DNA from: Alphaproteobacteria bacterium LSUCC0719
GTDB lineage: Bacteria > Pseudomonadota > Alphaproteobacteria > Puniceispirillales > Puniceispirillaceae
Reading direction: 5' to 3'
NCBI GenBank assembly: GCA_040839025.1
Contig: JBFPJN010000001.1
Coordinates: 682,001 to 746,000, forward strand
Length of the DNA stretch: 64,000 bases
Shown here: positions 1 to 8,532 of the stretch, piece by piece
How the letters are laid out: each line of letters begins with the position of its first letter
How positions within the stretch are numbered: position 1 is the first letter of the stretch
Made by a program: the position numbers and the translations under genes
The notes under the pieces: generated by a model
The model's database searches: none
What the model was told of the DNA's origin: nothing
The model's input: the letters and a program-made list of their open reading frames with translations, nothing else

Positions 1-1075
1 CCGGATTGGCGCCGGCGCTTTCCGGGCCGACACGGAACCGCGCCCCGTCGAACTGGCACAGCGACCCGCCACCGGCGGCGACAGTATGGATCAACAGCAT
101 CGGCGCCTGCATCCGCACGCCGGCCACAACCGTTTCAAAGACACGTTCATAGGCGTTTTCGTAATGCGCGACATCGGTCGAGGTGCCACCCATGTCAAAG
201 GTGATGACCTTGTCAAACCCGGCCTGCTCGGCGGTCCTGACGGCACCGACAATGCCACCGGCCGGCCCGGACAGGATGGCGTCCTTGCCCTGGAACAGGC
301 TGGCCCCCTTCAGGCCGCCATTCGACTGCATGAATTGCAGGTTCACACCGCCAAGCGCGTCGGCGATCCGGTCGATATAGCGGCGCAGAATCGGTGACAG
401 ATAGGCGTCCGCGACGGTGGTGTCCCCACGCCCCACGAATTTGATCATCGGACTGGTTTCATGGCTGGTCGATATCTGGGTAAAGCCGATCTCACGCGCC
501 AGCGCGGCAATCCGCAGCTCATGATCCGGCACCCGGTAGGCGTGCATCAGCACAATGGCGACCGACCGGATCCCGTCATCAAAAGCCGCCTGCAGGCGTG
601 GACGCAGATCATCAAGGTCAAGCGGCGTTAGAACGATGTCCTTCGCATCGACGCGCTCTACCACCTCCTCGACCCGCTCATAAAGCATCTCCGGCAGCAC
701 GATCTGCATATCGAACAGGCGCGGGCGTGCCTGATAGGCAATCCGCAGCTGATCGCGAAACCCCTTTGTCACGACCAGCAGAGTGCGATCCCCCTTGCGC
801 TCAAGCAGCGCATTGGTCGCCACCGTCGTGCCCATTTTCACGGCATCGATGTCGGATTCCGGAATCGGCGCATCATCGGAAAGCGCCAGCAGATCGTGAA
901 TGCCCTGCAGCGCGGCATCCTCATAGGCTTCGGGGTTTTCCGACAATAGCTTGTGCGTATGAAGCGTGCCGTCAGGTGCCCGCCCAACCACATCTGTGAA
1001 TGTGCCGCCACGGTCGATCCAGAATTGCCAACCCGCCTGTTTGACCTCTGCAGCTATTGTCGGTGCGCCGTCCAT
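1..1075 (-). CDS. 5-oxoprolinase / hydantoinase A-type subunit (N-terminal part, cut by window edge)
   Basis: Reading leftward from an ATG at 1075, the frame stays open to the window edge (about 358 codons), so only the N-terminal part is present. Near residue 19 it carries [12 protein letters not shown], and further on [10 protein letters not shown] and [12 protein letters not shown]. These are the phosphate-binding segments of the ASKHA-fold hydantoinase/oxoprolinase family, which uses ATP to open cyclic imides such as 5-oxoproline. The opening [12 protein letters not shown] is typical of the long fused 5-oxoprolinase, but the second half that would decide between a fused enzyme and a HyuA subunit lies outside the window. 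A cupin gene is divergent, and a long palindrome lies in the shared promoter region. Confidence 0.88.
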   Translation of the reverse strand, partial: MDGAPTIAAEVKQAGWQFWIDRGGTFTDVVGRAPDGTLHTHKLLSENPEAYEDAALQGIHDLLALSDDAPIPESDIDAVKMGTTVATNALLERKGDRTLLVVTKGFRDQLRIAYQARPRLFDMQIVLPEMLYERVEEVVERVDAKDIVLTPLDLDDLRPRLQAAFDDGIRSVAIVLMHAYRVPDHELRIAALAREIGFTQISTSHETSPMIKFVGRGDTTVADAYLSPILRRYIDRIADALGGVNLQFMQSNGGLKGASLFQGKDAILSGPAGGIVGAVRTAEQAGFDKVITFDMGGTSTDVAHYENAYERVFETVVAGVRMQAPMLLIHTVAAGGGSLCQFDGARFRVGPESAGANP

Positions 1076-1110
1076 GATATTCCTACCCGATGATGTCTTT
1101 GCTCCCACCG

Positions 1111-1148
1111 TTAACGCTGATAAATTATCGATATTTTGTCAACGTTAA
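1111..1148. promoter_or_regulatory. 38-bp near-perfect palindrome, candidate operator of divergent promoters
   Basis: The two 19-base arms match in 16 of 19 positions around a TATCGATA centre at 1129/1130. The outer arms are TTAACG (1111-1116) and CGTTAA (1143-1148). A TTGACA box on the minus strand lies inside the right arm (1139-1144). It sits between the 5-oxoprolinase-like gene and the cupin gene. Symmetry of this size suggests a dimeric repressor or activator, but no regulator gene is visible nearby. Confidence 0.6.
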
Positions 1149-1211
1149 TTCGCTCCTTGGTCCGGCTGCATCGCGGGCCGGGTACAGGAACCCACAAGGT
1201 GGAGGAACACA

Positions 1212-1562
1212 ATGCAATCAGTGAACATTGCTGAAAAGCTCGCCATCGTGACCGACCATTGGACCCCAAAAATCGTCACCCGCTACAATGACAATGACAT
1301 CATGGTGGTCAAGGTTCAGGGAGAATTCGTCTGGCACAGCCATGATGACACTGATGATTTCTTTCTGGTGCTGAGTGGACATCTGACAATCAAAACCGAG
1401 CATGGGGATGTGGCTCTTGGACCGGGAGAGCTGTTTGTTGTTCCCTGTGGCGTGTCGCACTGTCCGGTGGCTCGGGAAGAAACACATCTGCTTCTCATCG
1501 AGCCATCAGGAACGCCCAATACGGGCGACAAGAGAACCGCAACCATAAAGGAAACCATCTGA
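1212..1562 (+). CDS. Small single-domain cupin protein
   Basis: This 116-residue protein is a single conserved cupin barrel. Motif 1 contains H42-x-H44 followed by D49 where most family members have glutamate. Motif 2 is PGELFVVPCGVSH, with the third metal histidine at H83. A metal site is therefore likely, with an Asp-for-Glu change. The start at 1212 is preceded by a strong GGTGGAGG ribosome site. No enzyme function can be read from such a short cupin. It might act on the same substrate as the divergent 5-oxoprolinase-like gene, or stabilise or sense its product, but that rests only on the shared promoter region. Confidence 0.8.
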   Translation: MQSVNIAEKLAIVTDHWTPKIVTRYNDNDIMVVKVQGEFVWHSHDDTDDFFLVLSGHLTIKTEHGDVALGPGELFVVPCGVSHCPVAREETHLLLIEPSGTPNTGDKRTATIKETI

Positions 1563-1773
1563 CGGTGATGACGACAACGGTGCGGTGGCGGTGAGGTTTA
1601 CAGTCTGGCCACCGCGCAAGGGGCAAGGCTCACCCATGCCAAGGCATGTGTTTGCTGGACGTTGAGGAGGTCGTTGCCCGGGTCGCCATGACGATCGGTG
1701 CAACGCCGAAATTCAACAGGCTGCGGCGTGCAGGATGACGGCGAAGGTGCCACAGGCTCCTGCGCGGACTCTG
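1563..1773. other. Non-coding interval with one hairpin
   Basis: I see no convincing gene here. An 8-bp inverted repeat, GCGGTGGC at 1582-1589 with GCCACCGC at 1608-1615, follows the cupin stop and could end its transcript, but no T-run follows it. Confidence 0.4.
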
Positions 1774-1802
1774 AAACAAAAAAGCAGGGCCGAGGCCCTG
1801 CT
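1774..1802 (-). terminator. Rho-independent terminator of the rplM-rpsI operon
   Basis: On the minus strand a perfect 9-bp stem (AGCAGGGCC with GGCCCTGCT, 1783-1802, 2-base centre) runs into a T-rich tail (TTTTTTGTTT). It lies about 30 bases after the rpsI stop. Confidence 0.9.
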
Positions 1803-1830
1803 TTCGAAAATTCGATAATGTGCGCTTTGA

Positions 1831-2340
1831 CTAGCGCTTTGAGAACTGGAAGCTCCGGCGGGCTTTCGCCTTGCCGTATTTTTTCCGTTCGACAACACGC
1901 GGGTCACGGGTCAGGAACCCGCCGGCCTTCAGCGCCGGGCGCAGACCAGGCTCGAACATTGTCAGCGCACGGCTGATGCCATGACGGACCGCGCCGGCCT
2001 GTCCCGACAGCCCACCACCCTTGACGGTGGCGACAACGTCGAATTCACCAATACGCTCGGCGGCTTCGAATGGCTGGGCCAAAATCATCTGCAGAACCGG
2101 ACGGGCGAAATATTCGGTCACGTCCTTGCCATTGATCTTCATCTGGCCTGTACCACGCTTGACCCACACACGGGCGGCGGCGTCCTTGCGGCGACCGGTG
2201 GCATAGGACCGGCCAAGATTGTCGATTTTCGGCTCGACCGGTGCGGCTGCGGCTGCGGCTGCCGGGCTTTCGGTCAGCGTTTCCAGAGCGGCCATGCCTG
2301 CCGGTGCTTCGGTGGTTTCAACCTTTGTTTCGTCAGACAT
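1831..2340 (-). CDS. rpsI: 30S ribosomal protein S9
   Basis: The protein has 169 residues. The S9 core begins at about residue 45 ([13 protein letters not shown]) and ends in the characteristic basic SKR tail that reaches the P-site tRNA. The first 40 residues are an acidic, alanine-rich extension including a run of seven alanines. Such an extension occurs in other alphaproteobacterial S9 proteins. It lies just behind rplM: the rplM stop and the rpsI start are separated by 2 bases, and AGAGGT, which overlaps the rplM stop, serves as ribosome site. The two genes form the usual L13-S9 operon. Confidence 0.97.
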   Translation of the reverse strand: MSDETKVETTEAPAGMAALETLTESPAAAAAAAPVEPKIDNLGRSYATGRRKDAAARVWVKRGTGQMKINGKDVTEYFARPVLQMILAQPFEAAERIGEFDVVATVKGGGLSGQAGAVRHGISRALTMFEPGLRPALKAGGFLTRDPRVVERKKYGKAKARRSFQFSKR

Positions 2341-2342
2341 GT

Positions 2343-2810
2343 CTACCTCTTGTTCTTCGCGTTCATACCGGCAAGGTCCAGCGGCGCCGGCTGTTGCGCC
2401 TGATGCGGATGCTCGGGCCCGGCATAGACATGCAGGTTCCGCATCGCATTGCGGCCAAGCGGGCCACGCGGGATCATCCGTTCAACAGCCTTTTCGACAA
2501 CCCGTGCCGGAAAGCGGCCATCAAGGATCTTGTCGGCTGTGCGCGACTTGATACCGCCCGGATAACCGGTGTGCCAGTAATAGGTCTTCTGATTGCGCTT
2601 GTTGCCGGTCAGTTTCACCTTTTCGGCGTTGATCACGATGATATGATCACCGCAATCCATATTTGGCGTGTAGCTCGGCTTGTGCTTGCCGCGGACGCGC
2701 ATGGCGATCAGCGACGCAAGCCGACCCAGAACGACATCCGCCGCATCGACAACGAACCATTTCTTTTCGATGTCTTTCGGCGTTGCCACAAATGTTCTTG
2801 GCAAAGGCAT
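2343..2810 (-). CDS. rplM: 50S ribosomal protein L13
   Basis: The protein has 155 residues and the L13 signature segments [18 protein letters not shown] near the start and [21 protein letters not shown] near the end. L13 is an early assembly protein of the large subunit. The ATG at 2810 is chosen because GGAG (2817-2820) lies at the right distance upstream. An in-frame TTG at 2822 would overlap that ribosome site and is unlikely. It is the first gene of the L13-S9 operon and has a clear promoter at 2874-2902. Confidence 0.97.
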   Translation of the reverse strand: MPLPRTFVATPKDIEKKWFVVDAADVVLGRLASLIAMRVRGKHKPSYTPNMDCGDHIIVINAEKVKLTGNKRNQKTYYWHTGYPGGIKSRTADKILDGRFPARVVEKAVERMIPRGPLGRNAMRNLHVYAGPEHPHQAQQPAPLDLAGMNAKNKR

Positions 2811-2873
2811 GATTGTCTCCAAAATTCACAGATCGGTCTCGGCCTGCCATCAGGCTGCCGGAATCTGAGCCGG

Positions 2874-2902
2874 GTTATAGGCGCTAATTGCCTCATGGTC
2901 AA
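2874..2902 (-). promoter_or_regulatory. Sigma-70-type promoter of rplM-rpsI
   Basis: On the minus strand TTGACC (2902-2897) is separated by exactly 17 bases from TATAAC (2879-2874). This lies 64 bases upstream of the rplM start. The flanking 2900-2960 is markedly A+T-rich, which would act as an upstream element for a strong ribosomal-protein promoter. Confidence 0.75.
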
Positions 2903-3073
2903 ACGCTTTATCAAAGTTAAAATATAAATAAGTAAATAAAAACAGAATGTTATAAATGAGGTATTATTTTACCGTATCTTTTACAGCCCGGAATGGGGCC
3001 GCACCGCCTTTGCGAACATCGCTAACGCGTGCTAAGTCACCATACAACGTCGCAACTCGCCATCCGCCGGATC

Positions 3074-3745
3074 ATGTTCATACTCATCGACAATTATGAC
3101 AGCTTCACCTGGAACCTGTGGCATTTCATGTCTGATCTGGGTGCCGAAGTCGATATCATACGCAATGACGCCGCGACACCGGCAGAGGTACTGGCGCGCA
3201 AACCGGAAGGCCTGATCCTGTCGCCCGGTCCGGGAATCCCGGAAGATGCCGGCATGTCGATCGAGCTGATCCGTGCTGCGGCGGGATCGGTGCCGGTGCT
3301 TGGGGTCTGCCTTGGTCATCAGGCGCTGGCGGTAGCCTTTGGCGGCGCGCTGAAGCGCGTTGACCCGCCCGTTCATGGCAAGCTGTCACGGATCAAAAGA
3401 AGCTACGCCAATGCAGTCGCGACCGATATCTTTGCCGATTGCCCGCAGGATTTCCCGGTCACACGCTATCATTCCCTGGTTGTCGATGAAGACAGGCTGC
3501 CGCCGGAACTGACGGTTACGGCGCGCACCGAAGCCGGCGCGGTCATGGGCATCAGCCATGCCGAACATCAACTTCATGGTGTGCAGTTCCATCCCGAATC
3601 CATCGCCTCGGTGGCTGGCTATCGTATTCTGGCGAATTTCCTGAAACTCTGTGGTCAACAGGTGCCGTCCGGCGACGATCTGACAGACCTTGAATCCCAG
3701 GTCCTTCGCCTCGACGAACGTTTTCCCGGCCAGATGCATCCCTAG
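3074..3745 (+). CDS. trpG: Anthranilate/aminodeoxychorismate synthase glutamine amidotransferase subunit
   Basis: This is a class I glutamine amidotransferase of 223 residues. It opens with MFILIDNYDSFTWN, has the nucleophile Cys79 in VLGVCLGHQALA, and His173/Glu175 in QFHPES. It passes ammonia from glutamine to TrpE or PabB, for tryptophan or folate synthesis. The start at 3074 is taken from family conservation; an in-frame start at 3029 would add 15 unconserved residues. No trpE or pabB gene is in the window, and trpD-trpC lie 2.5 kb away beyond two minus-strand genes, so it may serve either pathway. Its stop codon shares a CTAG with the convergent VOC gene. Confidence 0.92.
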   Translation: MFILIDNYDSFTWNLWHFMSDLGAEVDIIRNDAATPAEVLARKPEGLILSPGPGIPEDAGMSIELIRAAAGSVPVLGVCLGHQALAVAFGGALKRVDPPVHGKLSRIKRSYANAVATDIFADCPQDFPVTRYHSLVVDEDRLPPELTVTARTEAGAVMGISHAEHQLHGVQFHPESIASVAGYRILANFLKLCGQQVPSGDDLTDLESQVLRLDERFPGQMHP

Positions 3746-4128
3746 CTGGCCGCAACCGGTCGGTGCCCGGTCACACGAACATAGACACCATCAGGATCAA
3801 ACATCCGGAAATCGGACCTGCCCCAGGGCTGATCCCGCAATGGCTCGACAACCGGATGCCCGCTGCGTCTGGCAAGCTCGTGCGCTTTGATGATATCCGG
3901 CACCTCGAAACACAACTCCACGGCACAGGCAGTCGGCATGCCATTACACCCACGGCGGCGCTGTGCCACCGGCAGATGATCGCGTGACACCAGATGAATC
4001 TTTGCCTGTCCCCTCTCCATGACAATGAAGGCCGGACTTTCCTGCCTGACAGTCAAACCGATTGCATCGGCATAGAAGGCACGTGACAGCGCCAGATCCC
4101 GGGCGAATATTTCAAAAAAGAACTTCAT
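3742..4128 (-). CDS. VOC (glyoxalase/bleomycin-resistance fold) family protein
   Basis: This 128-residue protein has the paired beta-alpha-beta-beta-beta layout of the VOC superfamily. It starts KFFFEIFARDLALSRAFYADAIGLTV, ends with the usual FMFDPDGVYVRVTG-like strand (here RMFDPDGVYVRVTG), and has an invariant-looking PWGR loop before it. Glu5 and His45 could be metal ligands. The reaction cannot be assigned, since the family covers lyases, dioxygenases and binding proteins. Its stop overlaps the trpG stop tail-to-tail, and no operon partner is obvious. Confidence 0.8.
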   Translation of the reverse strand: MKFFFEIFARDLALSRAFYADAIGLTVRQESPAFIVMERGQAKIHLVSRDHLPVAQRRRGCNGMPTACAVELCFEVPDIIKAHELARRSGHPVVEPLRDQPWGRSDFRMFDPDGVYVRVTGHRPVAAS

Positions 4129-4168
4129 CCCCTCTCCCGGCCATAATGTTCCTGTGCCCCGGGATCGG

Positions 4169-4206
4169 AAAAAGGGGCCGCGAAGGGGAGGCTGTCTTCG
4201 CGGCCC
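4169..4206 (-). terminator. Rho-independent terminator downstream of metY
   Basis: On the minus strand a perfect 10-bp stem (GGCCGCGAAG 4176-4185 with CTTCGCGGCC 4196-4205, 10-base loop) is followed by CCTTTTTCC. It lies about 70 bases after the metY stop, and no other minus-strand gene feeds into it. Confidence 0.85.
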
Positions 4207-4273
4207 ACACCGCCACCGGGATCCAATGACAGAAAACCCGGTGCCGGCATATTCTACGGCTTGGCACAGGCGG

Positions 4274-5596
4274 CTATTCGGCTGCCTGTGTTACCCCGGA
4301 TGCAACCACATCAAGGGCCTGGGTCAGATCGGCAAGGATATCGTCAATATGCTCGATTCCTACCGACAGCCGTACATAGCCTGGCGTGACACCGGCATCC
4401 CGCTGATCCGCCTCACTCAGCTGTGAATGCGTTGTCGAGGCCGGATGGATGGCAAGCGAGCGCGCATCACCGATATTCGCCACGTGGTAAAAAAGTTTCA
4501 GCGCGTCGATGAAGGCCCGCCCGGCGGCAAAGCCGTCCTTCAACTCGAACCCGACCAGACCGCCATAGCCACCTTTCAGATAGGTATGGGCACGCCGCGC
4601 CGCGGCACCGGTCTGCAGGCGCGGATAATTGACCCGCGACACTGCCGGATGGCTGTCCAGAAAATCAGCAACTTTCGAGGCGTTGGCAACATGTTCCCTG
4701 ATCCGCAGAGGCAGGGTTTCAAGGCCCTGGATCAGCTGGAAGGCATTGGCGGGGCTGAGCGCGCCACCAAGATCCCGCAACAGAGTCACACGCGCCTTCA
4801 GCGCATAGGCAACCGGTCCCAGCGGGGCCGCTGCCTCGGTCCAGACGGCACCGTGATAGGACGCATCCGGGGTGTTCAATGCCGGCTGCTGCGTGGCATG
4901 CGCCGCCCAGTCGAAATTGCCGCCATCAATAATCACACCGCCAATCGAGGTGCCGTGGCCTCCGATATACTTCGTCAGCGAATGCACGATGATCGCCGCC
5001 CCATGATCAAACGGACGGGTCAGCAATGGTGCTGCCGTGTTGTCGACAATCAGCGGAATGCCGCGCGCACGGCCGATTTCGGCAACCTCGCCAATTGGAA
5101 ACACCTCCAGCTTCGGATTTGGCAATGTCTCGGCATAATAGGCACGGGTACGCTCATCGCTGGCTTCGGCAAAATTCTCCGGCCGTGCCGGGTCGACGAA
5201 CCGCACCTCTATTCCCTGCTGGCGAAGCGTATTCTGGAACAGGTTCCAGGTACCGCCATACAGATCGGTCGAGCTGACGATATTGTCACCGGCGACGGCC
5301 AGATTCTGGATGGCATAGGCTGATGCCGTCTGTCCCGAGGACACGGCAAGCGCTGCCACACCGCCTTCAAGGGCGGCAATCCGCTGTTCAAGGACATCCG
5401 TCGTCGGGTTCATGATCCGCGTATAGATATTGCCAAGCTCGGACAGGCTGAACAGGTTCGCCGCATGCTCGGTCGATTCAAACTGATAGGAGGTTGTCTG
5501 GTAGATCGGCACCGCGACGGCATTTGTCGTCGGGTCGGCGCGATAGCCGGCATGAAGCGCAAGGGTTGCGGGATGAACGGAATCAAGATTAGACAT
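4274..5596 (-). CDS. metY: O-acetylhomoserine (thiol)-lyase / sulfhydrylase
   Basis: This is a 440-residue member of the Cys/Met-metabolism PLP family. The PLP lysine is K209 in IIVHSLTKYIGG, and the aspartate that binds the pyridine nitrogen is in VDNTAAP. The length, the TLALHAGYRADPTTNAVAVP opening and the long insert after K209 match MetY, which makes homocysteine directly from O-acetylhomoserine and sulfide, better than MetB or MetZ. The ATG at 5596 is chosen for its AGAGGAG ribosome site (5604-5610). It stands alone, with its own terminator and a leader that resembles a SAM riboswitch. Confidence 0.93.
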   Translation of the reverse strand: MSNLDSVHPATLALHAGYRADPTTNAVAVPIYQTTSYQFESTEHAANLFSLSELGNIYTRIMNPTTDVLEQRIAALEGGVAALAVSSGQTASAYAIQNLAVAGDNIVSSTDLYGGTWNLFQNTLRQQGIEVRFVDPARPENFAEASDERTRAYYAETLPNPKLEVFPIGEVAEIGRARGIPLIVDNTAAPLLTRPFDHGAAIIVHSLTKYIGGHGTSIGGVIIDGGNFDWAAHATQQPALNTPDASYHGAVWTEAAAPLGPVAYALKARVTLLRDLGGALSPANAFQLIQGLETLPLRIREHVANASKVADFLDSHPAVSRVNYPRLQTGAAARRAHTYLKGGYGGLVGFELKDGFAAGRAFIDALKLFYHVANIGDARSLAIHPASTTHSQLSEADQRDAGVTPGYVRLSVGIEHIDDILADLTQALDVVASGVTQAAE

Positions 5597-5603
5597 TGTC
5601 AGT

Positions 5604-5665
5604 CTCCTCTTTAGTGCTTTCGGCGACATGCCGGGGCGCACAAGCTGAAATCAAATCGCCCAACC
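5604..5665 (-). promoter_or_regulatory. Candidate SAM-II/SAM-V-class riboswitch in the metY leader
   Basis: On the minus strand GGGCG (5661-5657) can pair with CGCCC (5638-5634). The enclosed loop reads GATTTG-ATTTCA-GCTTG, which holds the GAUUUG and GCUUG blocks conserved in SAM-II aptamers. Downstream, GCAC-TAAAG runs straight into the AGAGGAG ribosome site, in the place of the conserved GCUAAA tail. The layout fits a short pseudoknot that hides the Shine-Dalgarno sequence when S-adenosylmethionine is bound, upstream of a methionine-synthesis gene. The match was made by eye, and I cannot separate SAM-II from SAM-V. Confidence 0.55.
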
Positions 5666-5666
5666 G

Positions 5667-6201
5667 CATTCGGGGACGGTCAACCCCTGGCCCACCGGGC
5701 CGGTGAATGTGTGCGCTGAAAACCCTGTGGCCATGGAAAAACGGCCATAAAAAAAGCCGTCCGGCCTCAGCGCCTGTCTGCTTCTGGCGCTGGTCCCGTG
5801 ACGGTTGACGAAACCCTGAAAGACCGTTTTTGGTCATCGCGCTTTAGCAGCATTTCTGAATCGCCCGCAAGTTGACTATTAAAACGGCGATGGCGCTACA
5901 GTAACGCCGTGGCAGCGGCGCTCAAGCACAAAGTGATCACAGGCTGAAAAAAGCAAAATGCATCTTCAGGGCTTGCCCCTTTGGAACAAATCATTGCCGC
6001 GAATGACCGGTTTCCGTGAAATTCATTTTCCTGCACAGACGATACCATTGCTTCAGATCGCCGCCACAGGGCCGGGCTTGCTTGCCATTGCAGGGTCAGC
6101 TTCATATAGTCTGCCGGCAGGTCACGGCTATATCGCCTGACCGCCCCGTTCACCTTGCCGGACCATGACACCATGTTCGGCCAGCCAGCCGCGAGGCCAC
6201 A
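5667..6201. other. Divergent metY/trpD intergenic region
   Basis: No supported gene lies in these roughly 535 bases. The short reading frames have no recognisable product, and one starting at 5958 has a single tryptophan, so it is not a trp leader peptide. The interval holds a possible attenuator (5749-5792, minus) and a weak plus-strand promoter-like pair (TTGACT at 5872-5877, CTACAG or TACAGT about 18-19 bases later) that could serve trpD. Confidence 0.4.
5749..5792 (-). terminator. Candidate terminator/attenuator upstream of the metY riboswitch
   Basis: On the minus strand a perfect 7-bp stem (CAGCGCC/GGCGCTG, 5792-5768) is followed by a small GCC-GGAC-GGC hairpin and a run of seven T. 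It lies about 90 bases upstream of the putative SAM aptamer. No gene upstream needs it, so it may belong to a longer metY leader or to a small RNA. Confidence 0.4.
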
Positions 6202-7236
6202 ATGACAAGCGTCATGCGCGTTCCCCTGAAAAAGCTCACCGAAGGTGATATGCCGTCGCCCGAGGAGATCCGTGAATGCTTTAACGCCATCATGGACGGC
6301 GAGGTCAGCCAGATCCAGATGGCGGCGTTCCTGACCGCTCTGAAGATGCGTGGCGAACGGGTTGAAGACATCGCCGCCGCCGCCAGCGTGATGCGCGAGA
6401 AAGCCACCGTGATCGACGCGCCGGAAGGCGCAATGGATATTGTCGGCACGGGCGGTGACGGGATCGGTACCTATAACATCTCCACTGCGGCGGCCTTTGT
6501 TGTGGCCGGTTGCGGCGTGCCGGTGGCAAAGCACGGAAACAAGGCCGTATCATCGAAAAGTGGCGCTGCGGACGTTCTGACCTGCCTCGGCATCAATCTG
6601 CAGTGCGACATGACCACCGTTCGCCGCGCGCTTGATGATGCGGGAATCTGTTTTCTGATGGCACCGCGCCATCACTCGGCAATGCGTCACGTGGCGCCTG
6701 TCCGCGCGGATCTTGGACTGCGGACGATCTTCAACATGCTGGGACCGCTTGCCAATCCGGCCCTTGTGCGCCGGATCATGGTAGGCGTCTTTGATCCCGG
6801 TCTGTGCGTTCCCTTTGCCAGAGCGCTCGCCAATCTGGGAACAACGCATGCCTGGGTTGTTCACGGTGCCGGCGGCCTTGACGAGGTATCGACAACAGGC
6901 CCGACACATGTCGCCGCACTTGCCAATGGCACGGTTGAGGAATTCACCATTTCACCGGACGATCTGGGATTGTCCACAGCGTCGATCGACGATCTTCGCG
7001 GCGGCACACCGGAAGAAAACGCCGCCAGCCTGCGCGCGGTTCTCGAGGGCGCTAAAGGCCCCTACCGCGATATCGTCATTTTCAACGCCGCCGCCGCGTT
7101 GGTTGCCGGCGGCCATGCGACGACTTTGCAGGACGGGGCAGACCGCGCCATCGACTCGATCAGCACCGGCAGGGCGATGGCCGCACTTACCAGCCTTGTC
7201 GACATCACCAACAGCGATGATGGCAGGAGCGCCTAG
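6202..7236 (+). CDS. trpD: Anthranilate phosphoribosyltransferase
   Basis: The protein has 344 residues. The PRPP-binding loop GTGGDG is at residues 82-87, followed by NIST and by [17 protein letters not shown] from residue 110, all hallmarks of TrpD. It transfers phosphoribose to anthranilate, the second step of tryptophan synthesis. The ATG at 6202 has GAGG shortly upstream. Its stop lies 4 bases before trpC, and trpC, moaC and moeA follow on the same strand. Confidence 0.96.
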   Translation: MTSVMRVPLKKLTEGDMPSPEEIRECFNAIMDGEVSQIQMAAFLTALKMRGERVEDIAAAASVMREKATVIDAPEGAMDIVGTGGDGIGTYNISTAAAFVVAGCGVPVAKHGNKAVSSKSGAADVLTCLGINLQCDMTTVRRALDDAGICFLMAPRHHSAMRHVAPVRADLGLRTIFNMLGPLANPALVRRIMVGVFDPGLCVPFARALANLGTTHAWVVHGAGGLDEVSTTGPTHVAALANGTVEEFTISPDDLGLSTASIDDLRGGTPEENAASLRAVLEGAKGPYRDIVIFNAAAALVAGGHATTLQDGADRAIDSISTGRAMAALTSLVDITNSDDGRSA

Positions 7237-7240
7237 ACCG

Positions 7241-8047
7241 ATGCAGGATGTTCTGGCACGAATTATCGAAGGCAAACGTGACGAGGTCGCCACACTCAAG
7301 GCCGACACGTCCCGATCCGATCTCGAAGCTGCCGCCGCGGCCGCCTCGCCGGTGCGTGGTTTTGCCGCCGCCCTGCGGCAGGCGTCGATGCAGGGATATG
7401 GGTTGATTGCCGAGCTGAAAAAGGCGTCACCGTCAAAAGGGCTGATCAGGCCTGATTTCGACCCCGAGTCCCTTGCCCGCGCCTATGAACAGGGCGGCGC
7501 CACCTGTCTGTCCGTGCTGACCGATGCGCCCTGGTTCCAGGGCGCACCGGAATATCTTGTGGCGGCGCGAAGCGCTGTCAGCCTTCCCGTCCTTCGCAAG
7601 GATTTCATGATAGATCCGATGCAGATCATCGAATCGCGGGCACTCGGAGCCGACTGCATCCTGCTGATCATGGCGGCGCTTGAGGATGGCGAGGCTGCCG
7701 AACTCGAAGCCTGCGCCATGGAGCTTGGCATGGATGTTCTGATCGAGGTTCACGACCCGTCCGAACTGGCACGTGCCTGCAAGTTGAAATCCCCCCTGAT
7801 GGGAATCAACAACCGCAATCTGAAAACCATGGAAATCTCGCTTGATGTCGGCGCGGCGATGCTGCCCGAACTGCCCGATGACCGCATTGCGGTTGCCGAA
7901 AGCGGGTTGTTCGTGCCGGCAGATCTGGCGCGTATGGCGGCAAGCGGTGCGCGCTGCTTCCTGATCGGTGAATCACTGATGCGGGCGGATGACGTCGCTA
8001 CAGCAACCCGTACCATTCTTGCCGATCCTGTTCCAGCACGGGGGTAA
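7241..8047 (+). CDS. trpC: Indole-3-glycerol-phosphate synthase
   Basis: This is a 268-residue TIM-barrel protein. [12 protein letters not shown] at residues 56-67 carries the substrate-phosphate and catalytic lysine region. The loops [18 protein letters not shown] and AESG are all present. It closes the ring to indole-3-glycerol phosphate after TrpF. The start at 7241 is 4 bases after the trpD stop, with CAGGAG inside the trpD tail. No trpF is next to it, and it is not fused to one. Confidence 0.96.
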   Translation: MQDVLARIIEGKRDEVATLKADTSRSDLEAAAAAASPVRGFAAALRQASMQGYGLIAELKKASPSKGLIRPDFDPESLARAYEQGGATCLSVLTDAPWFQGAPEYLVAARSAVSLPVLRKDFMIDPMQIIESRALGADCILLIMAALEDGEAAELEACAMELGMDVLIEVHDPSELARACKLKSPLMGINNRNLKTMEISLDVGAAMLPELPDDRIAVAESGLFVPADLARMAASGARCFLIGESLMRADDVATATRTILADPVPARG

Positions 8048-8052
8048 CCATC

Positions 8053-8532
8053 ATGTCCGATCTGACCCATTTCGATTCTGACGGCAAGGCCCATATGGTC
8101 AATGTCGGTGACAAGCCGGTCACCGATCGGGTTGCCGTTGCAAAGGGCGAAATCACCATGGCACCCGGCACATTGGCGAAAATTCGCGAGGGCGGTTTCG
8201 GCAAGGGCGATGTTCTGGGGGTGGCGCGTCTTGCCGGTATCATGGGCGCCAAACAGACGGCCAGCCTGATCCCGCTCTGTCATCCGCTTGGCCTTGATCA
8301 TGTGGCCGTCGATCTCGAGGGGGACGACACCCTCCCAGGCGTAAGGATCACAGCCACCTGCCGGGTCACAGGACGCACCGGCATTGAAATGGAAGCCATG
8401 ACGGCGGTGTCGGTCGCGGCGCTGACCATCTATGACATGTGCAAGGCCGTCGATCGGGCGATGGTGATCGGGGCCATCAGGCTGACCTATAAATCAGGGG
8501 GCAAGTCCGGGGTTTTTGATGCCGACGAGTGA
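8053..8532 (+). CDS. moaC: Cyclic pyranopterin monophosphate synthase (molybdenum cofactor)
   Basis: The protein has 159 residues. [20 protein letters not shown] near the start, LIPLCHPL with the conserved histidine, [18 protein letters not shown] and KAVDRAM are the MoaC family segments. It converts the MoaA product into cyclic pyranopterin monophosphate. It starts 5 bases after trpC and overlaps moeA by 14 bases at its end, so the two cofactor genes are very probably co-translated within the trp operon. This neighbourhood is common in Alphaproteobacteria. Confidence 0.96.
   Translation: MSDLTHFDSDGKAHMVNVGDKPVTDRVAVAKGEITMAPGTLAKIREGGFGKGDVLGVARLAGIMGAKQTASLIPLCHPLGLDHVAVDLEGDDTLPGVRITATCRVTGRTGIEMEAMTAVSVAALTIYDMCKAVDRAMVIGAIRLTYKSGGKSGVFDADE

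Noticed and set aside
598-999. Plus-strand frame of 133 codons
   Set aside because: It is antisense to the 5-oxoprolinase-like gene, whose motifs are clear on the other strand.
1582-1615. Hairpin after the cupin gene as a rho-independent terminator
   Set aside because: The stem is good but no T-run follows, so it is mentioned only within the spacer note.
4427-5323. Plus-strand frame of 298 codons opposite metY
   Set aside because: MetY on the minus strand is complete, with a PLP lysine and ribosome site. This frame is arginine-rich shadow.
5589-5837. Minus-strand frame of 82 codons over the metY leader
   Set aside because: It has no family features and overlaps both the riboswitch-like element and the metY start.
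5958-6140. Possible trp leader peptide upstream of trpD
   Set aside because: Only one tryptophan codon is present and no attenuator pairing follows.
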